From Agrypnia vestita (taxonomy: Eukaryota; Arthropoda; Insecta; Trichoptera; Phryganeidae): 64,000 bases of DNA. Below are positions 46,860-58,555 of the stretch, in pieces. Each line of letters starts with the position of its first letter. Position 1 is the first letter of the stretch. A program made the position numbers and the translations under genes. The stretch covers positions 62,001 through 126,000 of the forward strand of contig JADDOH010023653.1 of NCBI GenBank assembly GCA_016648135.1, given 5' to 3'. The notes beneath the pieces were generated by a model. It was given only the letters and a program-made list of their open reading frames with translations. It was not told the DNA's origin and searched no databases.

Positions 46860-47930
46860 GTATATAAAAATTCTTGTAACTTTCTTGTGCCGTTAAAGTC
46901 CACTAGGGCGTTGATTAATAAATAAAATAACCTCAAATTCAGATACAAGTTAACGCAGTGCATTATTTTTTCTTTACGTCCAACACATGACAATATTTGC
47001 GTGTAATCCATTTTCATAAAACCGAAGTCGCATGCGCGCGCGAGCGGTGAAAATCTTTCACGGGCCGCCACCCAGCGCTCGCCTCGCCGGAAGCGGGAGG
47101 AATTGTGTAATCACTTGCAGAGAACGCGGAGGGGGCATTATGATGTCACATAAACAGGAATCACCGCCCGCCCGGGTCATTATGCAGAATAATTCATAGA
47201 GCGGCACGCCGCGCCGTACGGAACACATGTAACCCGATGTAATTTTTACAGATAAAAGTGCGCCCATAGTAAAACGGGATGTGTATGTCGACTGTAATTC
47301 TACGCAGGTGCCCCGTTCGGCAGTCAACTCCCTTAATGCCTTCGATAGCGGGGCGCTAACGAGATTTTATATTACGCCCGTGATAATGATGTTTCGGGAT
47401 TAAAATCTATGGAGATCCTTTCTATATCGACGCCATTCAATTAGAGATAAAATATTTTCCATTTCAATTTTATTTTCTTAGTTAAGACAACTTTTAGTTG
47501 TTATTCATTAAAATATTTTTAACCTAGATATCATTTAAGGGGTGATTTTAGCCAGGAAGGTGACACTTACATTTACATAACATTGAAATTTAAAACTTTT
47601 GTAAACATAGATGAGTACCTACGTAAGTACACCACACCGGTAAGTCTAGGCAAGTCTCTTGACTTTGAACTGAATAGATAGTTCGCCTCTAATATTGAAA
47701 GATTGATCATTTTATAATAATATTAGACTTCCCATTAATACATAATAGAATAAATAATAAAAATACGAAAAATTGTACGAGTTGTTTTTTGTTTACGATT
47801 TGTTTTTCTTTCAGATAATTTAAACAATATAGGTACACTTCATATCAAATTGTGTACTGTAATATAAATGCATACTAAATTTTATTGAATATATAAAAGG
47901 AAAAAACGACTAAGGAATTCTTACCTATCA
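46860..47930. other. unassigned DNA with GC-rich island at 47030-47380
   Basis: The island includes GCATGCGCGCGCGAGCGG, CCGGAAGCGGGAGG and GCCCGCCCGGGTCATTATGC. A 71-codon and an 89-codon minus-strand frame overlap in it, without domains. It could be a regulatory island of unique host DNA; no core promoter is evident. Confidence 0.4.
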
Positions 47931-47934
47931 TCAT

Positions 47935-48122
47935 CATCACTCTTGGCACTACAACACTTGGTGGGTCTTGGCCTCCTCAATAATTTCACTCATCTCGGTC
48001 TAGTGCCAGCTCTCTCCAGCTCCGAAGCTCTAAGGCAGGATATCTTTAAGGACGTTGTCACTCCATCTTAATATTGGCCTTCCTAAGCTCCTTCGCCCTA
48101 TTAGCCTTGAGTTCAGTAGGAT
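47935..48122 (-). pseudogene. RTE-like LINE C-terminal scrap
   Basis: Minus-strand frames give RRSLGRPILRWSDNVLKDIL then, after a shift, LRSWRELALDRDE and, after another, EEAKTH. This matches the GRP..RW.D....D......W..LA.DR..W...V.EAKTH tail of RTE-like retrotransposons. About 60 codons remain, with stops. Confidence 0.55.
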
Positions 48123-48129
48123 TCTTACC

Positions 48130-48955
48130 TATATAGATATTAAAAACACATTCGATATAAAAAATCGAAATTCAATTACAGATGTTAAATATTCCTGTCA
48201 AGAGGAAAACATCATACTTTTCCAATACTTTGATATTTTTTCTTAATGGCAATAAAAACAAAGTAAACAATTATCCTGAATTTTTTATTAATTAAATTAG
48301 GAATATTGTGTTTGGAATCTCCATATAAACACATGAGCAATTTGTAATCTCCAGGGTATAGGTACTTTAATGGTTCTAGCGCCACATTAAGCAACGCTGA
48401 TATTGCGTTCGATAACTTGCGTTTTCTGTTTTATATTTCCATTACCAATTACTGTATTCGAAGCACCATTCAATTTATTCTCCAAGAAACCCCCCTTCTT
48501 CCCTCCCCCCCCCCCATAACCCTTTCTCCCTTCTCCATATTTTTCTCAGCCCTTTTGCTTTCACCAAACATACTTCGCAAATACACAATTTTTATTTAAT
48601 TTTATAACGTATTGTATAAGCCTGTGTAAAAATATCTATTATATATATCATCTTCCGTTATGTATTGTCGCTTTATTTTTCATATATATATTTCATATAT
48701 ATAAATTTAGTTTCACTTTACAAAATAACATATTAAAATGAGGGAAAAATATAATGTTATTTATGAAAAATTATTTCTTTGGAAGCATTAAGCCTTATAT
48801 CATATAATGATTTTATTTTCACATATTTGAGCTCGCGCAAAAACGCGAATAACGCGAAAACCGCGAAAATAAATTTATTTTTACCTAGCACCTATAGAGA
48901 TGAGGGCAAAAATGGAAAAAAAAACTAAAATATTTATTGAAGTTTGAATTGAGTT
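48130..48955. other. unassigned DNA
   Basis: A C-rich tract at 48485-48520 (CCCTCCCCCCCCCCCATAAC) with ATATTTTTCTC after it resembles one worn family A unit. Otherwise nothing recognised. Confidence 0.45.
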
Positions 48956-48959
48956 TGTG

Positions 48960-49260
48960 GAGGATCTAGGCCTGCGCGGACGCTAGTCCTTCAAGCATGC
49001 CGACAGACCAATCACGCTCGAGGCGAATCCCTAATCAGAAGGCCAATGCGATCGGCGAGGTACCGACAGGCAGCGCGCCGGTACCGCCATGACTCTTTCG
49101 CCGACCTTCGTACAGTACGTCGCGTACGCACCTTTCTTGTTCTGCATTATTGTAAACTTATTCTCCCGCCTTAGCTTGTCATATCCGGCGAAGAAGCCGG
49201 CACCGGTGGACGTGTTTACCAGTATCGCTCCGCGTCAGTTTATTTTTTAAATACCTAAAG
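48960..49260. other. GC-rich island with CCAAT motifs
   Basis: AGACCAATCACGCTCG, AAGGCCAATGCGATCGG and CCGGCGAAGAAGCCGGC (short palindrome) stand out from AT-rich flanks. The spacing of CCAAT motifs recalls 34080-34165, but no TATA box is found. Possibly a second LTR-like or promoter region. Confidence 0.35.
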
Positions 49261-49288
49261 TGTCAGTTACTAGTTCTAGTCATTAGTT

Positions 49289-49505
49289 CACTTTATACAA
49301 TTGGTTATTTTTATAGTTCTAACATAAAGTTTAAAGAACTCTGGTATATTGTTATCAATACACTTTATAAAAAAAGATTATTTTTGTAGTTCCAACATAA
49401 AGTTTAAATAACTCTGGTATATTGTTATCAATACACTTTATACAAAAAGATTATATTTGAAGTTCTAACATAAAGTTTAAATAACTCTAGTATATTGTTA
49501 TCAAA
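49289..49505 (+). repeat. 73-bp tandem repeat, about three copies
   Basis: AACATAAAGTTTAAA recurs at 49321, 49394 and 49467, each followed by AACTCTGGTATATTGTTATC (third copy TAGTATATTG). It lies immediately downstream of the GC-rich island. Confidence 0.9.
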
Positions 49506-49519
49506 TCAAAGAAAATTTA

Positions 49520-50335
49520 TTTTTTATAACAACTCCATGTTTGAATATACTATACTTCTATTACTAGTTAATACCTAATTCTTTCTCTACGGAATTTAAT
49601 AGATTCAATATAAAGAAAAGGTTTCGAAGGAACTAAGCTTGGTCGTCGAAGAAATACATGTTCATTGTATCACCGAAGAAAGACGAAGAAGGCGACGTTA
49701 GAAAAATAACACGCTTGAAGACATTTTTTGGGGTCTTATTGCACAGTTAAAACGACACGTATGTGAAACAGCGTCATATGTATGAGGGCGACAGAGATAT
49801 TTATCACAGTGATATGCCAAAACGCCAGTCCTTGTGATCCACCTTATAAAGAAGGGCCATTTATCCAGTTCGTAGACGCATTGAATCGACGTCAATTAGG
49901 ATTAAGTGTCGTTTGACCAATTATGTCGGCCAGTATAAACCGGTTTATCTGATTTTTTCCAGTAAAATCGCAATTTTAGAAATGTAAATGGTTGCAGATT
50001 TTCAAATAATTTGACCGTTAAAATATTTTTTTTTGTTTTGTAACGTAGTCCATTTGTGAACACAAAATTATTGAAATTGAATCCAAATTACACGAAATTC
50101 TCAAATATACTACGACACGCGGCGTAAGATGCGCTCAGTGTGGCACCGGCCTTACTTTTGAATTGAGAACCCTTGAACGTTTTTTGAATAAATATTATTC
50201 TTTCTTTTCAAAATGTTTTGAAAAAAATAATTTTGATCTGGACATAGAGGTTTATGCATGTCACACGGGTCAGTCTAAACACTAAAATATTACCCCTTTG
50301 TATTAATTTGCTATTTGTTATCTTATTTATTACCA
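49520..50335. other. unassigned DNA
   Basis: A 65-codon minus frame at 49698-49895 has no recognised domain. Confidence 0.5.
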
Positions 50336-50337
50336 GC

Positions 50338-50640
50338 CGTACCCGGCCACGCGTTGCTGTGGCTCATTCTTGTTAAATGGAAAAGAAAGAAAAGAGAAAG
50401 CACACGTTTGTAATATGTTCAATTTTACAATGCTTGTGGGTATTCAATTTTGCTGCTTTTCAAAAAAGCATGTTTTTATCTGCCACAGATGTGACATCTG
50501 TATAGTAAGAGGTATATAAAAACGTAGTAGGTATATAAAAACATACGCGTATTCGAATGCAGAAATGTGTCAAAGTCAATCCGCGAAGAACTTTCTGTGA
50601 TTTAAGATTTTGTATAAACTAATATTTACATTTTTATATA
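50338..50640 (-). repeat. repeat family B, left part
   Basis: It matches 16118-16405 in order: ACGCGTTGCTGTGGCTCA, AAATGGAAAAGAAAGAAAAG, GGTATATAAAAACATACGCG. Its right portion (from 50557) is the left edge of the tandem duplication. Confidence 0.6.
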
Positions 50641-50643
50641 TTG

Positions 50644-51302
50644 ATAGCTGTCCATACCCGGCGTTGCTCGAGTTAAGGATTAGTAAAATATAAGTTTTTG
50701 TGGGAACATAAAGGTTTCATTGTTTCGCAGTCTTTAATAAAAAAGGATCCATTTAATCTAGGCTGAGATAGATGAGATGTCCAGGAAAGAATTTTGACCT
50801 ATGTATTCTACTGTGACCTAAAGAATAAGAGTACAAAATTTGGATCAGATCGGTCATGCGGTGTAGATCTGTACAGAAAATTTAACAGAGAGGGGGTAAA
50901 GGGGAGGGGAAAAAGTCGCCTTCGTTACCTGCCAGGTCCTAAAGAATAACTTTGCAAATTTTGAGTCCGATCGGTCGAACGATATAAATTTGCATTAAAA
51001 ATATGTCAGGGGGAGGGGAAGGGGTAAAAGGGGAAGAAGAAAATGTCGCCCGTGTTACCCGCCGGGTCCTAAAGAATAATTTTCCAAATTTTAAGTCCGA
51101 TCGGTCTAACGGTACAGATTAGCATTGTAAATATATCAGGGGGGAGGGAAAGGAGTAAAACTGGAGGAGGAAATGTTCTTATGTTACCCGCCGGGTCCTA
51201 AAGAATATTTTTCTAAATTTTGAGTCCGATCGGTCGAATGGTACAGATTTTCATTGTAAATATATCAGGGGGAGGGGAAGGGGTAAAAGTGGAGGAGGAA
51301 AT
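50644..51302 (-). mobile_element. Helitron-like family A element, left part
   Basis: It begins at the CTAT/AGCTG end (GCTGTCCATACCCGGCGTTG) and holds about four ~120-bp units with GGGTCCTAAAGAATA, GTCCGATCGGTCGAACG, ATATATCAGGGGGAGGGGAA. It is interrupted at 51303 by the LINE and continues at 54337. Confidence 0.6.
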
Positions 51303-51496
51303 TACACCGCATTTTAAAAACATATCCCAATGACAAGAAAATTTCTTCCTTCTTCAAGAAGTATAGAAATAAACTTTCCTTGATAATACGTCAGACAAAA
51401 TAAAAGTTTTTTAAAAACAAAATAACAAAAACTGGACAAAACAACAAGGCTTACTGGAGTGTCATAAATTATATCACCAATAAAAGCAAAACAAAA

Positions 51497-53878
51497 GTGG
51501 ATATCAAAAAAATTTTGTTTGCTAACCTATCCATTGATGCTGAAAAAATCCCGAACAATGTGCTAACGTATTCAACAACTATTTTACTAATGTTGGTAAA
51601 AACGGAAAAAAGCGGAAAAATCAGTAATACCCAGGATATGATAGAGGACGATGGAGAAACTGTTGGTAATCTTTTCTCAATTTTCGAAACAATAACCGCT
51701 ACTGAAGTTCAAGAAGTTATAAAGGAGTTAAGAATAACAGCAAATCCTGGGTACGACCATGTCACCGTGAAGATCATTAAACCCACGAGTAAACTACTCA
51801 CCAGACCAATTTGTTCATATAATTAACATCAGTCTACAGACAGGAATATTTTCAACTAATTATAAGAAAACTATAGTTATACCAATTTTCAAATCTGGAG
51901 ATCAAGGGGAAATAAAAAATTATAGATTAATATCGCTTACATCAAACATTGTAAAGATTTTTGAAAAAGTCGTTAAAAAACAACATAATAGCTATATCCA
52001 AAGCAAAAATATATTAAAACCGCAACTATTTGGCTTTATAGATAATTTAGGCACTGAGGATGCGATTGCCAAACTAACATCTATTATCTATCATAATCTC
52101 GATAGTGGAGAAAAATGTCTGGGAATTTTCGTGGACTTGAGAAAGGCAGCATTTCATATTCAAAACTTGTTTCAAAATTAAAACAAATAGGAATAAGGGA
52201 AATGGTATTATCCTGGTTCCAGAGCTATCTTAAAAAACGAAGCCAGATAGTGAGAATTGGACGTAAACTAAGTGGATCACTAACTACATATTTTGGTATT
52301 CCGCAGGGAACATTCATAGGTCCAATACTATTTATTATTTATGTTAACAGCATGTTCAAATTACCTCTATAAGGAGAAATTGTATCTTATGCTGATGATA
52401 TTGCATTAATTATAAAAGGAAAGACATGGGGTAATGTAAATACAAAAGCAAACAGAGCTGCTAACATTTTGAAATCATGGTTTGACAAAAACTTTTTGTC
52501 TTTAAATGCAGAAAAAACTGTATATGTCCCGTTTTTTATTACCAAAAAAAAATCACCTGAATATATTCATATAAAGATCCACATATAAAGTGTAATGACA
52601 ACAAAAATTGAAACAATGAAAATTGTCTGTTTTGTCTGGTAAGAGCAGTATCAAGTACTTGGGTGTCATAATTGACAGCAATCTGAAATGGATAGAGCAA
52701 ATATATTCTACAGTCACTAGGATGAGAAAACTCATATACTTATTCATAAAGCCATGTATTCACTAGACGACAAATCGCGAAACATTACGCTCGACATGTC
52801 GCATCAACATCTACGCTTATGTTTCGGGGACAATGACGCGGTCATTTGACGTGTACACACCGGGACTCGCATATCTTGTCGCGGAAATGTCATCCGATGA
52901 GGTTATGGATGACAGCTGCGGTATCTCATTTGGCGAAAACGGGGTTCCGCGCAATTCGAAATGTTTTTTTGGGTCGCAATTTCAAATTAACGAGGTTTTA
53001 CTGTAGTAAATTGAATATTATTAAAAACAAGGTCCTTTTTGCAAATAATTATTGTTTTCCAGACGTCGCGGAAATATATCGCCCTATGAGGTTATGATGA
53101 TAGCCGCGTATCTGTTTATGTTAATGAGTTTATCGAAAAGTAAGAGGAGAAAAAAGAGGAGAATGAGAGAGATACAGCGCATGCGTATTCACTTGTAAAC
53201 ATACCACGTGGTACTGACGCTCCGCGGAATGTTGCAGTGAGTACGCTCGGGTACCGTGCGCATGGCAACGTTGCCACGGCACGTAGAAATGCCGCGCTAT
53301 GTTGTGCGCGAGGTCGCGGAACAGTGCACGACGTTGCAACGTCACGTAAACTCTAGGCCGCGCGTGCTGTTGAGGGACAATTTGTCCCCTAGTGAATACA
53401 TGGCTTAAGGCTACAAAATATCATATCAATAAACATGTCGAAGGTGGTAGGTATACTTTGCGTTTGCCCAGTCCATACTACAGTATGGTATAGTTGGCGG
53501 GGGTAGGACTTTTAAGTCTAATATACTATCAGTGGAAATAGTTCAGAGAGTAATTATTACAGTGATTTTGAGTAAACCCTCAATATTCCCAGCAAGGGAA
53601 CTTTCCAACATTTTTAACGTCTTAAATACTATAAAAAAATTGCGATACTTCAATTTCACAAAATGTACATCAATAATAGTACATTTGGATGTTTAAGTGA
53701 TAGACCGAGATTAGCTGGAGATATTTTCATACATAAATATAATACTAGGACAACCCAACACCATTTCTCCTATCAAGGAGTATCATTCTATAATGCTCTT
53801 CCCAATAAAATGAAGATGGAAAAAAATTATGGAAAATTCAAATTTAAATTGAAAAATCTTCTACAAAAATCACAATAA
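51497..53878 (+). pseudogene. LINE reverse transcriptase and C-terminal region
   Basis: Pieces in order: ITATEVQEVIKELRITANPG (51497-51826), KTIVIPIFKSGDQGEIKNYR and LFGFIDNLGTEDAIAKL, then GIFVDLRKA, LVSKLKQIGIREMVLSWFQS and FGIPQGTFIGPILFIIYVN. YADDIALI follows at 52388, and LKSWFDKNFLSLNAEKT after it. The Harbinger-like element splits the region before the tail HKYNTRTTQHHFSYQGVSFY and NALPNKMK (53663-53878). Reverse transcriptase motifs are complete but stops and shifts break the frame, and the endonuclease is missing. Jockey/CR1-type by tail pattern. Confidence 0.75.
52750..53405. mobile_element. non-autonomous PIF/Harbinger-like element
   Basis: Termini AGCCATGTATTCACTAG and CTAGTGAATACATGGCT are perfect inverts (17 bp) and extend to about 26 bp with two mismatches. 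TAA flanks both sides (52747-52749, 53406-53408), the TWA duplication typical of PIF/Harbinger. Length 656 bp. It holds an imperfect internal repeat (GTCGCGGAAAT...GATGAGGTTATG at 52878 and 53064) and no transposase. Relative to the second duplicate it has lost about 110 bp near 53168. Confidence 0.75.
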
Positions 53879-54336
53879 CGCAATGAAAAAAATCTTACCA
53901 AAAACAATCAATATATATATATACTTTTAAATTTTTTTACAATACCTTCTTAATTTTTAATTTTTATAACTTAATTTAACGTTTCCTTATGTATATCTTA
54001 TTTACTTTATCTAATGTCTTAAATTTTTTTATTCTTGAACTATTTATATCTTACTTACCTAATTTAATGTCTTAATTTTTGTAACTTAATCTAATATTTC
54101 TTTGTCTATATCTAACTTATTTAATCTAATGTCTTGCACTTACGATTACTTGAACAATATGTACATATTAACAATAGATATATACATATATGACATTGCC
54201 CCCAACTTTAAAACACGAGAATAAATTCTCATTTAAAAGTAGGTAAGCGTGTAATATAAATATGTAGTAATTATAATATATTGAAAACAACCACTCTTAA
54301 GTTGTAAATTAACCAAATAAACTTTAAAAAAAAAAT

Positions 54337-54582
54337 TTCTTATGTTACCCGCCGGGTTTTAAAGAATATGTTTCCAAATTTTGAGTTCGATCGGTCGAAC
54401 GGTACAGATTTGTATTGAAAATATATCAGAGGAGGAAGAGGGATAGAATAGGAGGGGGAAATGTCCTAAAGCATAAGTATGCAAAATTTGAGTCGAATCG
54501 GACAAACGGTGTAGATTTGAAATAGAGAACAGACAGACAGACAAAAAGACAGACAGACTGACATTGAATTTTTTGGTATAGA
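54337..54582 (-). mobile_element. Helitron-like family A element, right part
   Basis: Continuation of the interrupted minisatellite, ending on the minus strand at TCTATACCAAAAAATTCAAT with A preceding, as expected for a Helitron 5' TC end. Confidence 0.55.
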
Positions 54583-54599
54583 TATCGCGATACGATTGG

Positions 54600-55135
54600 C
54601 TGCACTTTCTCATCGGTTCAAACGTTTTATTTAAGCAAATACGTCCGAATGTAATCAAGAAATTTGAATTTGAAAAATATTATATAATATATCTAAATAT
54701 TTATCAATATTGAAAGAGTCGGTATGTGCGCCGTTTTTTTCGAATAATGTATCCGAATTCGAATGCAACATTGCAACGTGTCAAAAAATTTTTTAGAAGA
54801 TTTATGATTTTGGACAATCGAAAATTTACATTTTTATTTATACGAATTAATAGTAAGTATATGAAAACAAATTTGGTATAAAAAAAACATCCTCGTAATC
54901 GAATGCAACGTTGTGCCGAAATTTCAAAGCAATCGATGAAGAACTTTCAGAGATTATTCGATTTTTCACAAACGATTATCTACATTTTCATGTTTATAGA
55001 TTATAATTTATCAATTGAATTTCTTGTCCCTTTTCAAAAACGCAAATCTCGCATACAAGCAAACACGAATACATATTTGAGCGCCTCTTTATTGATTTTC
55101 TATTATTTTCAATATGGCGTATATTACTGAAGCTA
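54600..55135 (-). repeat. repeat family B, right part
   Basis: Matches 17465-17815 (GGTTCAAACGTTTTATTTAA, CGAATGCAACATTGCAACG, ATGAAGAACTTTCAGAG). Modules of about 150 bp repeat within it. Confidence 0.55.
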
Positions 55136-55333
55136 GCTACTAATCTTGTTACCAAATTGATGCAGAAATGTGTCAAAGTCAATCCGCGAAGAACTTTCTG
55201 TAATTTAAGATTTTGTATAAACTAATATTTACATTTTTATACATTGATAGCTGTCCATACCCGGCGTTGCTCGAGTTAAGGATTAGTAAAATATAAGTTT
55301 TTGTGGGAACATAAAGGTTTCATTGTTTCGCAG

Positions 55334-55736
55334 TCTGTTTATGTTAATGAGTTTATCGAAAAGTAAGAGGAGAAAAAAGAGGAGAATGCGAAATTATTTA
55401 CTGCAAAGAGAAAGAAGGACGGACATTCTATGCGATCTTCGATCGATACAGCTCGATGAGTTCGAGAACGATTTCGTTTCCCCGCATTGTCATCTTGACA
55501 GATACAGCGCATGCGTATTCACTTGTAAACATACCACGTGGTACTGACGCTCCGCGGAATGTTGCAGTGAGTACGCTCGGGTACCGTGCGCATGGCAACG
55601 TTGCCACGGCACGTAGAAATGCCGCGCTATGTTGTGCGCGAGGTCGCGGAACAGTGCACGACGTTGCAACGTCACGTAAACTCTAGGCCGCGCGTGCTGT
55701 TGAGGGACAATTTGTCCCCTAGTGAATACATGGCTT
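55334..55736. mobile_element. Harbinger-like element, right part (second copy)
   Basis: Keeps the right terminus CTAGTGAATACATGGCT followed by TAA, but has lost the left half to the deletion. Its extra ~110 bp include GAAGGACGGACATTCTATGC. Frames at 55323-55686 arise here and have no domain. Confidence 0.65.
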
Positions 55737-56663
55737 AAGGCTACAAAATATCATATCAATAAACATGTCGAAGGTGGTAGGTATACTTTGCGTTTGCCCA
55801 GTCCATACTACAGTATGGTATAGTTGGCGGGGGTAGGACTTTTAAGTCTAATATACTATCAGTGGAAATAGTTCAGAGAGTAATTATTACAGTGATTTTG
55901 AGTAAACCCTCAATATTCCCAGCAAGGGAACTTTTCAACATTTTTAACGTCTTAAATACTATAAAAAAATTGCGATACTTCAATTTCACAAAATGTACAT
56001 CAATAATAGTACATTTGGATGTTTAAGTGATAGACCGAGATTAGCTGGAGATATTTTCATACATAAATATAATACTAGGATAACCCAACACCATTTCTCC
56101 TATCAAGGAGTATCATTCTATATTGCTCTTCCCAATAAAATGAAGATGGAAAAAAATTATGGAAAATTCAAATTTAAATTGAAAAATCTTCTACAAAAAT
56201 CACAATAACGCAATGAAAAAAATCTTACCAAAAACAATCAATATATATATACTTTTAAATTTTTTTACAATACCTTCTTAATTTTTAATTTTTATAACTT
56301 AATTTAACGTTTCCTTATGTATATCTTATTTACTTTATCTAATGTCTTAAATTTTTGTATTCTTGTACTATTTATATCTTACTTACCTAATTTAATGTCT
56401 TAATTTTTGTAACTTAATCTAATATTTCTTTGTCTATATCTAACTTATTTAATCTAATGTCTTACACTTACGATTACTTTAACAATATGTACATATTAAC
56501 AATAGATATATACATATATGACATTGCCCCCAACTTTAAAACACGAGAATAAATTTTCATTTAAAAGTAGGTAAGCGTGTAATATAAATGTGTAGTAATT
56601 ATAATATATTGAAAACAGCCACTCTTAAGTTGTAAATTAACCAAATAAACTTTAAAAAAAAAA
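55737..56663 (+). pseudogene. LINE C-terminal tail and 3' region (second copy)
   Basis: Same 71-codon tail frame as the first copy at 55993-56208 with three residue-level changes (T to I, N to I), then the AT-rich 3' region and poly(A). Confidence 0.75.
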
Positions 56664-56910
56664 TTCTTATGTTACCCGCCGGGTTTTAAAGAATATGTTT
56701 CCAAATTTTGAGTTCGATCGGTCGAACGGTACAGATTTGCATTGAAAATATATCAGGGGAGGAAGAGGGATAGAATAGGAGGGGGAAATATCCTAAAGCA
56801 TAAGTATGCAAAATTTGAGTCGAATCGGACAAACGGTGTAGATTTGAAATAGAGAACAGGCAGACAGACAAAAAGACAGACAGACTGACATTGAATTTTT
56901 TGGTATAGAT
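56664..56910 (-). mobile_element. Helitron-like family A 5' part (second copy)
   Basis: Copy of 54337-54582 with CAGGCAGACAGAC in place of CAGACAGACAGAC. Confidence 0.55.
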
Positions 56911-56924
56911 ATCGCGATACGATT

Positions 56925-57460
56925 GGCTGCACTTTCTCATCGGTTCAAACATTTTATTTAAGCAAATACGTCCGAATGTTATCAAGAAATTTGAATTTGA
57001 AAAATATTATATAATATATCTAAATATTTATCAATACTGAAAGAGTCGGCATGTGTGCCGTTTTTTTCAAATAATGTATCCGAATTCGAATGCAACATTG
57101 CAACGTGTCAAAAAATTTTTTAGAAGATTTATGGTTTTGGACAATCGAAAATTTACATTTTTATTTATACGAATTAATAGTAAGTATATGAAAACAAATT
57201 AGGTATAAAAAAACATCCTCGTAATCGAATGCAACGTTGTGCCGAAATTTCAAAGCAATCGATGAAGAACTTTCAGAGATTATTCGATTTTTCACAAACG
57301 ATTATCTACATTTTCATGTTTATAGATTATAATTTATCAATTGAATTTCCTGTCCCTTTTCAAAAACGCAAATCTCGCATACAAGCAAACACGAATGCAT
57401 ATTTGAGCGCCTCTTTATTGATTTTCTATTATTTTCAATATGGCGTATATTACTGAAGCT
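56925..57460 (-). repeat. repeat family B right part (second copy)
   Basis: Copy of 54600-55135. Homology ends at 57487 (CCAAATTGAT), where unrelated CCCAAAAAAATAC begins. Confidence 0.6.
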
Positions 57461-57489
57461 AGCTACTAATCTTGTTACCAAATTGATCC

Positions 57490-58245
57490 CAAAAAAATAC
57501 ACTTCCAGTACATTCTTGTTTTTCTTCGATTATTGCTTCGATCAGATAATAGTGACTTAGGGTAAGCCTGAAGGTGAGAAAAGAAGATCGTTTTAAATTT
57601 ATCTTATGGCTGACACGAATCGCCACTATATTTTCAGCCAATCTGGTAATCTGTTGCTCTGGACTGAGCCAAATTGGAAGATACTGTTTTGAAAGGACGG
57701 AACAATTTTATGTCTGAGTAAAGATCGAGGGGAGCGAGACAAGGAAACGGCGGAATTTCTTAAATAAATCCATCAATTTCGTTCCCAAGATTCTCGCACA
57801 AAATTTACGGAATTAATTTGATGGAAATTTCGGGAATAACTGGATTTCACTTGATGTTTCAGGATTATAATAACAATGAATTGCGATTTTAGAAGACTTT
57901 GAAAACAAAAACATCTCAAAAGAAAATTATTCATTATTTACTTTTCATACATTTGTCAAAATTTGTTAACCGGACGCACTGCGGACTTTGCTTGATTATA
58001 TCAAAATATTAGAGATAAATGATTACCATTCAACTATCCTTATTTCTGTCGAACCGTATGTCTGTCTGTCTGACTGAAATTACAACAACAACAACGATGA
58101 TAACTATCCGCCAATGAGGCCCGGGCGCCTGGGCTTGAACGCCAATCAACGCACGGCGTTATGTTACACGCAAGGGTAGTTATTAAATATTATGTCCCGT
58201 GATTTTTCACAACTTGTTGTGGCTAGTTATACTTATTAATATAAA
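57490..58245. other. unassigned DNA
   Basis: 58105-58180 contains AGGCCCGGGCGCCTGGGCTT and GAACGCCAATCAACGC, a GC-rich patch with a weak B-box look. Nothing else recognised. Confidence 0.45.
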
Positions 58246-58248
58246 TGG

Positions 58249-58555
58249 CTAGTTATACCTATAAAACTCAATGTTTGTCTGTTCTCTATACAAATTTACA
58301 TCGTTTGACCGATCTGACCCAAATTTTGCATACTGATTTTTAGGACCCGGCGGGTAACATAGGCGATATTTCTCCCTCATCCCCCTACCGCACTCCCTCA
58401 CGGAGTACATATACTATTCAAATCTATACGGTTTGATCTATCTGACCCAAATTTTGCATACTTATTCTTTAGTACCCGGCGGGTAACGTCGGCAAAATTT
58501 TCACTTCCCCTTTTTCCCTACCTCCTCCGCACGATATATTTTCTGTGCAAATCAA
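58249..58555 (+). mobile_element. Helitron-like family A, 5' part
   Basis: Starts near TATACCTATAAAACTCAATG with TTTGTCTGTTC after it, then two units with TTTGACCGATCTGACCCAAA and GGACCCGGCGGGTAACATAG. Interrupted by a LINE fragment. Its probable 3' end is at 60597-60748. Confidence 0.55.

Larger units (their letters stand above)
51303..54336 (+). mobile_element. 5'-truncated LINE inserted in the minisatellite
   Basis: The left junction is GGAGGAGGAAAT and the right is a poly(A) tail followed by TTCTTATGTTACCC, the continuation of the same minisatellite unit. The insertion breakpoints are therefore precise to a few bases. The Harbinger-like element at 52750-53405 interrupts it. Confidence 0.75.
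50557..55161 (+). repeat. tandem duplication, first copy (4.6 kb)
   Basis: The unit runs from ATGCAGAAATGTG (50557) to CCAAATTGAT (55161). At 55160-55163 the sequence restarts with ATGC and repeats the unit, so the junction has a few bases of microhomology. It carries nested family B, family A, LINE and Harbinger-like elements. Confidence 0.85.
55162..57487 (+). repeat. tandem duplication, second copy with internal deletion
   Basis: It repeats 50559-50733, then jumps to 53114 and follows the first copy to 55161. About 2380 bp are missing, with TCT shared at both deletion edges. It keeps about 110 bp (near 55389-55497) that the first copy lost. Remaining sequence differs by only about 1-2% by eye. 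Confidence 0.85.

Noticed and set aside
53130..53345. 71-codon minus frame repeated at 55490-55675
   Set aside because: Within the non-autonomous Harbinger-like element; no transposase motifs.
54359..54658. 99-codon minus frame repeated at 56686-56985
   Set aside because: Conserved only because the block is duplicated; it lies over Helitron-like minisatellite sequence.
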